In this document: positions 16,401 through 19,685 of the stretch, piece by piece
How positions within the stretch are numbered: the first letter of the stretch is position 1
Layout of the letters: every line of letters starts with the position of its first letter
DNA from: JANXQG01 sp037147235
GTDB lineage: Bacteria > Planctomycetota > Planctomycetia > Pirellulales > Thermoguttaceae
Assembly (NCBI GenBank): GCA_037147235.1
Contig: JBAWVO010000098.1
Location: forward strand, 1-19,685
DNA length: 19,685 bases
Direction: 5' to 3'
Made by a program: the position numbers and the translations under genes
Notes under the pieces: generated by a model
What the model was told of the DNA's origin: nothing
The model's input: the letters and a program-made list of their open reading frames with translations, nothing else
The model's database searches: none

Positions 16401-17496
16401 AACGATAGCCGGCCATCTCGACCTGGAGTTTCGCGCTCGCGTCTTGGAGGCCGGGGAACCGGAAGCTGCCGTCAGGGCCAGTCAGTACGGTGCTATTGCC
16501 AGCCGCCGCGATTCGGACCTTGGCCTCGCCCAGGGGTTGGCCCGTTGCGGCATCCACCACTTTGCCTTGCGGGAACACGCCTCCGCTCAGGGAGACGTCC
16601 ACCTGGGTCTCCGTGCCGCGGCGCATCTCGGCCGCCATCGTTTTTGCATCGTAACGCGGGGCGGTGACACGAAACTCCAGCGGCCCGGAGGGAAGCTGAT
16701 CCAAGCGAAACTCGCCGCGCTGATCCGTCTTTGTGTTCCGATCCGTGCCCTCAATGCGGACGACAGCCCCGATGACGGGCATCTTGCTGTCCTCGCCGCC
16801 GATCACCCGGCCAACCAGCACGGCGGTAGCCTGCTTCAACCACCAGTAACCCGCCACACTGCCCCCAAGCATGAGGAGCAATAAGGCCGCAGTGGCCAAC
16901 CGCCAGGGTATCCGCTGGGTCCATGGCCTCCAGCGGCACCGTGGACAGCGCAGCCCGTCCTGCGGATGCCTGAGGAACAATTCCTGACACAGGCCTTTCG
17001 GACAAAGCACCGCCGCACCGCCGCTACCGCCGGATTGTTTGGGTTGGAATCCCCAGCACCACACCAGCCGCCATTGTCCTCCCTCGCGGTACTCGAAAAA
17101 CTGGGTTTCCAGTCCGGTGCTTGGGGAATTGGCCGTCAGACCACGAAGTGCCTCCTGAAGGCCGCGGTAGAGTGACTGCTCGTGCGATCCGGGGCGGACC
17201 TGTTCAATCCGCTCTTGCAGGCGACCAACTTCGGCCTGAAGTGCCCCTTGCAGCCGTTCACGTGTGACCGGCCGGCAGTCTACGTCCTCCCGACGTCCTC
17301 CGCGATCATCGACGAGATAGTACAAGAGCGTCTCACCGTCCCACTGCGGCTCGGCCGCAAAACGGCCCAACCAGCGTCGCACTACCCTCGCATTGGCCCC
17401 GGTGGAGTCGGCTAACGGCACTCCCAGTTCCAAGGCGAAAGGACGGAAATCGCGACCGGACGACGAGAGATCAATTTGTACGAAAGGTTTTGCCAT
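13432..17496 (-). CDS. Giant membrane-anchored protein of twelve carboxypeptidase-regulatory-like repeats
   Basis: A 1354-residue protein. Residues 1-160 are a soluble, probably cytoplasmic region (FVQIDLSSSGRDFRPFALEL, LLYYLVDD, QWRLVWCWGFQPK). Cys165/170 (CPKGLC) and Cys184/187 (CPRC) form a likely zinc ribbon. One membrane helix follows (about 200-220), then twelve modules of about 82 residues (224-1203), each with the pattern V-x-G-A-x-V-x-I ... T-D-x-x-G-x-F ... G-x-x-x-L-x-V of CarboxypepD_reg/Ig-like folds (PF13620 type). The last ~150 residues (VLTWGKKPRDLDAHLYG, GEGPETITL, YAFWVED) resemble the DUF2135/YfaP domain. The outer part would form a rod on the cell surface or in the periplasm. 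ATG 17496 has AGGTG six bases upstream. The ligand is unknown. Confidence 0.82.
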   Translation of the reverse strand: MAKPFVQIDLSSSGRDFRPFALELGVPLADSTGANARVVRRWLGRFAAEPQWDGETLLYYLVDDRGGRREDVDCRPVTRERLQGALQAEVGRLQERIEQVRPGSHEQSLYRGLQEALRGLTANSPSTGLETQFFEYREGGQWRLVWCWGFQPKQSGGSGGAAVLCPKGLCQELFLRHPQDGLRCPRCRWRPWTQRIPWRLATAALLLLMLGGSVAGYWWLKQATAVLVGRVIGGEDSKMPVIGAVVRIEGTDRNTKTDQRGEFRLDQLPSGPLEFRVTAPRYDAKTMAAEMRRGTETQVDVSLSGGVFPQGKVVDAATGQPLGEAKVRIAAAGNSTVLTGPDGSFRFPGLQDASAKLQVEMAGYRSEAVNWSRQSSNVLVKLIGSSKLAGRIVCDGFKDRPVAGARVRIAKMPELAVSDGQGRFRLENLSGRRARLEVEADGFVAQQIEVDLPPDQEAAQDVSLAGSSGIVGTVVDPVCTPPRPIAGATVAIQDSALTTKTDTDGKYQLQGIPPGSVKLAVEPPAGYRSTQVEVELKAGESLSKDFQLASGEGFSGTVVWTSAGRSVPVSGARVKIQGTTLGAATDGEGRFTIAGPPPHLTQVPLAVTAEGFLPAEVQRGRETAQEPIALTGAATVRGRVMTDASDPSRPVVSAKVRIENSPLVASTAEDGSFVLEGVRSGQGAKFVVEAPGFTAEAIARDLVPGPNNPLGDVLLRGNSELAGKVTDGAGHAVANADVRIADFRHPVKTDAQGAYQFTGIPAGHQKIEVVAADCGEWQESRAIEPGKNVIDMVLGRQATLTVTVVDKADGKHPVAEAEVRVTSPARSQKTDASGQAVFTKVPAQRLKLEVTANGFCPEQLETTAESPEAAIAVPLAREAVLDVHVFAALDRKMPIAGATVAIAGRMEKPVTDDKGVCQVRGLRPGPAAIEIAAAGYRVRGGTKELPSGPTPLEIPLIGAADLSVQVVNDLDNRPVPGTKVLVRAAGLEQRGQTDGSGEYKAAGVPASDAEVVVTAPNFPPGQVAQRLNAGENRATVRLKPQTQLTVTAIDAHTKAPVAGARIALPGLSKTETADANGRAVFSDIPAGTVPVAATARGYCEKQVSATAPSPRASVTVPLERGVVLVGEAVNAINKKAVPGAVVTVRVGDVTRTAVVDATGHYRVEDVPAGHATIEIAENDFSTRRIEKEIRADVPLEPIRTVLNPRLAAGEIRLVLTWGKKPRDLDAHLYGEVGGSHVYFQERVAANGAVTLDADSKEGEGPETITLKRPPAGRYAFWVEDSTHSDEPQSKVLATQAQAEVTIYEEDRAPRSIPIKADGGKATSPFWHGFNILIGSTGKALIVPVNEFGSSLPSK

Positions 17497-17875
17497 GGAT
17501 CACACCTAAATATGATAAAATGATCTGTCCTGGAATCCCGGCCACAGAGCTGATCGCCCGGTTTTTGCGGTCATTCTCCGTGCTTGCCAAACTCCATCTC
17601 TTGCGCCAAACAGAGACCGTTCAGTATAACCATTCACCCGGGGGTGTCTACCCTCGTTGATACACACAAGTCGTCAGGGGTTACCCTGTCCCGGGGCTTA
17701 TAATAATAGCCCAGCGATTTATCGCTGGGGAAGAGGGTAAACGAAACCGAAAGTGCCGGGACAATTGATACTTCGTCCGCGAAGAAAACCCCCTTGGGAG
17801 GGACTGTACCCTGATTTTATATTGCGTACAATTTACTAAAGATCTTGAGGCTGAACTTCCCTGAAGAGAGTTTCC
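17497..17875. other. Divergent intergenic region with a palindromic repeat
   Basis: There is no gene in this 379-bp stretch. It must contain promoters for the large minus-strand gene and for vapBC. The only clear structure is the palindrome at 17710-17729. ATTGCGTACAAT at 17821-17832 is a weak inverted repeat about 45 bp before vapB and could be an autoregulatory operator, but this is speculative. Confidence 0.4.
17710..17729. repeat. Palindrome, 9-bp arms with 2-base loop
   Basis: CCCAGCGAT-TT-ATCGCTGGG, preceded by GGCTTATAATAATAG. The minus-strand translation is SPAINRWAIII, a string I remember from short spurious ORFs in other genomes, so it is probably a dispersed extragenic palindrome. 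Its architecture matches those at 13368 and 13404. Confidence 0.8.
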
Positions 17876-18124
17876 ATGAGTACCGCAGAAATCATTGACA
17901 TCGCTGGCGAGCAGGCCATAAAACTGCCGGCGGAGTTTCATTTTGATAGCGAGGTTGTCTCAATTCGTCGTGAAGGCAGTGCCGTCATTATCGAGCCTGT
18001 TGATATTGCCGAACATGTGCCTGCGGCTTGGCCAGATGGTTTTTTTGAGTCCATTCACATTGAAGATCCAAAATTTGTTCGGCCGGATCAGGGCCGGATG
18101 CCACCCGCTGCTAAACTCGATTAA
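17876..18124 (+). CDS. vapB: VapB-type antitoxin (AbrB/MazE-like)
   Basis: An 82-residue protein with a short N-terminal swapped-hairpin DNA-binding region of AbrB/MazE type: AEIIDIAGEQAIKLPAEFHF followed by VVSIRREGSAVIIEPVD (residues 4-43). The C-terminal half (AAWPDGFFESI, DQGRMPPAAKLD) would wrap around and inhibit the toxin. It should also repress its own promoter together with VapC. The start at ATG 17876 has GAGAG upstream. The PIN-domain toxin gene follows after 14 bp, the usual antitoxin-first order. The call rests on this context plus the fold pattern. Confidence 0.85.
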   Translation: MSTAEIIDIAGEQAIKLPAEFHFDSEVVSIRREGSAVIIEPVDIAEHVPAAWPDGFFESIHIEDPKFVRPDQGRMPPAAKLD

Positions 18125-18138
18125 GTTCTTCACCTCTG

Positions 18139-18537
18139 ATGCATTACCTACTCGACACGAATACATGTATTGCTATGATGCGAAATGAGCCAGCGACAAT
18201 CGCTCGGTTAGCGATAGTCGCGCCCATGGATTGTGCCGTTTCCACAATTACCGCGTACGAATTGTTCACCGGTGTCGCAAAGTGTTCCAATCCTTCACGA
18301 GAGAATGCAAAGGTGGAGAAGTTGCTCAAGACGGTTCACATAATTCCGTTTGACACAACAGCGGCGAACGAGGCGGGAAAGATACGCGCTGATTTGGAGT
18401 CGCGTGGATCAACGATCGGCCTTTACGATATACTTTTGGCCGGTCATGCAATCGCCGGTGGACTCGTACTCGTGACAGCAAATACCGGGGAATTTAGTCG
18501 AGTAGCAGGGCTTGGGTTGGAAAATTGGAGAAAATGA
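18139..18537 (+). CDS. vapC: VapC-type PIN-domain RNase toxin
   Basis: A 132-residue PIN-domain ribonuclease; family members cleave tRNA or rRNA and stop translation when freed from VapB. The acidic metal-binding residues are all present: D6 in YLLDTNTC, the Glu of TAYELFTGV (about 41), the Asp of IGLYDILLAGHA (about 96), and the end motif TANTGEFSRVAGLGLENW. FDTTAANEAGKIRADLESRG is the typical helix before the third acidic residue. The sequence resembles the VapC4/FitB-like subgroup. The length is normal and the catalytic set complete, so it is probably active. It forms an operon with vapB. Such modules move readily and need not relate to neighbouring genes. Confidence 0.92.
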   Translation: MHYLLDTNTCIAMMRNEPATIARLAIVAPMDCAVSTITAYELFTGVAKCSNPSRENAKVEKLLKTVHIIPFDTTAANEAGKIRADLESRGSTIGLYDILLAGHAIAGGLVLVTANTGEFSRVAGLGLENWRK

Positions 18538-18916
18538 CTGTCGGGATCGTGAAAACACCACGGGGAGAGGAAAGACAGTAAGGAACGGCGGAATTCACGA
18601 CAACTTGTGTCGTGTCGCAGATACTGGAATCTGTGAACGAAAATGGAGTCTTCCGCAAGACGGCAAACCCTACCGTCAGCCCCGCGGGCAGCAATGCTAG
18701 GGTTCCGGTACGGGATTGATACTGCCCTTCGGTTCTGCCGAGACCGCGTGTGACAAAAAAGCCATCGGCGAGCCTCAGAGGCTACGCCCTGGCCGAGGGG
18801 GAACACCTTACCTTATGACTCGCTCGCTACGCCTCTGCTTGCCCAGCTACGTCCCGGCTGCGCTTCGGGTCTACGCTCGGGCTGCGCACCGGCTCCGCTC
18901 GCTCACCTTGACTTGA
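18538..18916. other. Non-coding stretch with quasi-repetitive end
   Basis: No gene is seen in 379 bp. ACGACA-ACTTG-TGTCGT near 18596-18612 is a small inverted repeat after vapC that could end its transcript. From about 18808 to 18903 the sequence is a loose repetition of GCTACGCC, GCTACGTC, GGCTGCGC and GGCTCCGCTCGCTC-like units. It lies directly beyond the stop of the SUMF1-like gene. Confidence 0.45.
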
Positions 18917-19685
18917 CTACTCCGCCGGAACCCGGGAGACACGGAAGCCCAGGTTGCTGCTCCGGTTCCCAGGCGTGCTCCAGCCACGGTCCGCCGACCG
19001 GCAGTGCCTGGCGCCGTCGTACCAGCCACCGCCGCGAAACACGCGGAGCGAGCCCGTTGTAGGACCGCTAGGATTCGTCACCGCTTCTGCCCCATACGTA
19101 CCATACCCATCCTGGCACCACTCCCATACGTTCCCGTGCATGTCATACAGACCAAAGGCGTTCGGCTTCTTCTTGCCAATAGGATGTGTCTCGCTGCCCG
19201 AGTTCTCATCGTACCATGCGTACTCACCGAGTTTCTTTTCATCGCCCTCAAAACAAAACTCGCCCGTGCTTCCCGCTCGACACGCATATTCCCATTGTGC
19301 CTCGGTTGGCAATACAAACTTACCCCCTCGCCCGCCGGACTTCGCATTCAGCTTGATAAGGAACTGCTGACATTCGTCCCAACTGACCTGTTCCACCGGG
19401 TTCTTCGGACCCTTGAAGCGGCTTGAATTACTGCCCATCACCGCCTCCCACTGCTCCTGTGTCACCTCATACTTGCCCAGGTGAAACGGCTTTGTAATCG
19501 TCACCTTGTGGGGCTTCTCGCTAGCGTCGCCCATTGTGAAGGAACCGGCGGGAATCAAGACCATATCTAGCTTCACACCGCTGCCTAGGTCTACCTTTTC
19601 CGACGGAGGACTCGGCTCGGGTTCCGGTGGTTTTGTAGGGATTGGCCGCGTTACGGTGATGCTGAAACTGGTCCAAGTCGGTTGG
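18917..19685 (-). CDS. SUMF1/formylglycine-generating-enzyme-like protein (5' end outside window)
   Basis: The frame is open from the stop (18917-18919) to the right edge, so the gene starts outside the window; a GTG at 19576 is only an internal Val. The visible upstream part is a linker rich in Pro and Glu (PTKPPEPEPSPPSEKVDLG). The SUMF1/FGE-sulfatase domain follows: MVLIPAGSFTMGD, PFHLGKYEVTQEQWEAVMG, PVEQVSWDECQQF, LPTEAQWEYACRAG, NAFGLYDMHGNVWEWCQDGY, LRVFRGGGWYDGARHCRSAD and the terminal NLGFRVSRV. The catalytic cysteine pair of true formylglycine-generating enzymes (GGSYMCHRSYC in human SUMF1) is not kept; only one Cys is nearby. It is thus probably a binding or other non-sulfatase member, of the kind often fused to kinase or signalling domains in Planctomycetota. 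The missing N-terminus would show which. Confidence 0.88.
   Translation of the reverse strand, partial: QPTWTSFSITVTRPIPTKPPEPEPSPPSEKVDLGSGVKLDMVLIPAGSFTMGDASEKPHKVTITKPFHLGKYEVTQEQWEAVMGSNSSRFKGPKNPVEQVSWDECQQFLIKLNAKSGGRGGKFVLPTEAQWEYACRAGSTGEFCFEGDEKKLGEYAWYDENSGSETHPIGKKKPNAFGLYDMHGNVWEWCQDGYGTYGAEAVTNPSGPTTGSLRVFRGGGWYDGARHCRSADRGWSTPGNRSSNLGFRVSRVPAE

Noticed and set aside
17821..17832. ATTGCGTACAAT as a VapB operator
   Set aside because: The inverted repeat is only 4 bp per arm; too weak to call as a site.
18808..18903. Possible CRISPR array in the repetitive block
   Set aside because: Units vary in length and sequence and there are no spacers of constant size.
18716..18916. Plus-strand 66-residue open frame after vapC
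   Set aside because: No ribosome-binding site; most of it is the quasi-repetitive block.

Overview
The window looks like a chromosomal segment from a member of the Planctomycetota. I infer this from the mix of genes, not from a marker gene: a very large membrane-anchored protein of carboxypeptidase-regulatory-like repeats, a SUMF1/formylglycine-enzyme-like protein, a secreted sugar-isomerase-type TIM barrel, a two-domain NfeD protein, LpxA (so a lipid A-type outer membrane), interspersed hairpin repeats and loose gene spacing with many strand switches. Most of the window is GC-rich. The first ~1.85 kb looks more AT-rich by eye and is probably acquired.

Layout. 1-1846: end of an unknown gene, then a restriction-modification pair. 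The restriction endonuclease gene carries a one-base frameshift near 233-235, and the adenine methyltransferase gene contains a run of ten G. 2051-2920: secreted TIM-barrel protein. 3041-3976 (-): SAM-dependent methyltransferase. 3977-4333: divergent intergenic region with a large nested hairpin repeat. 4334-5089: secreted or anchored hypothetical protein. 5243-6232: ScpB (chromosome segregation) with a long acidic tail that has its own internal ribosome-binding site and ATG. 6233-6952: a gene graveyard with a clear relic of hemA (C-terminal parts, internal deletion) and a decayed HUH transposase-like fragment, both on the minus strand. 6953-9226: NfeD-type membrane protein with two ClpP-like domains that both seem to lack the nucleophilic serine. 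9223-9348: small inverted-repeat element. 9380-10228 (-): lpxA. 10414-10506: candidate 30-residue small protein. 10635-10964: TPR protein. 10978-13353 (-): homologue of the KimA potassium importer. 13432-17496 (-): 1354-residue repeat protein. 17876-18537: VapBC toxin-antitoxin pair. 18917 to the right edge (-): SUMF1-like protein, cut by the window end.

The genes do not form one pathway. Apparent co-transcribed units are the R-M pair (ATGA overlap) and vapBC (14 bp gap). Several observations concern decay and mobility: a 41-bp perfect repeat 6.2 kb apart, one copy of which supplies the stop codon of the NfeD gene; a family-like set of short palindromes with two-base loops; the hemA and transposase relics; and the frameshifted nuclease beside an intact methyltransferase. 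I see no tRNA, rRNA or CRISPR array. I do not see convincing evidence for a wholly new multi-gene system. The strongest candidates for something unusual are the possible phase-variable or disarmed R-M locus and the ScpB acidic module with an internal start.
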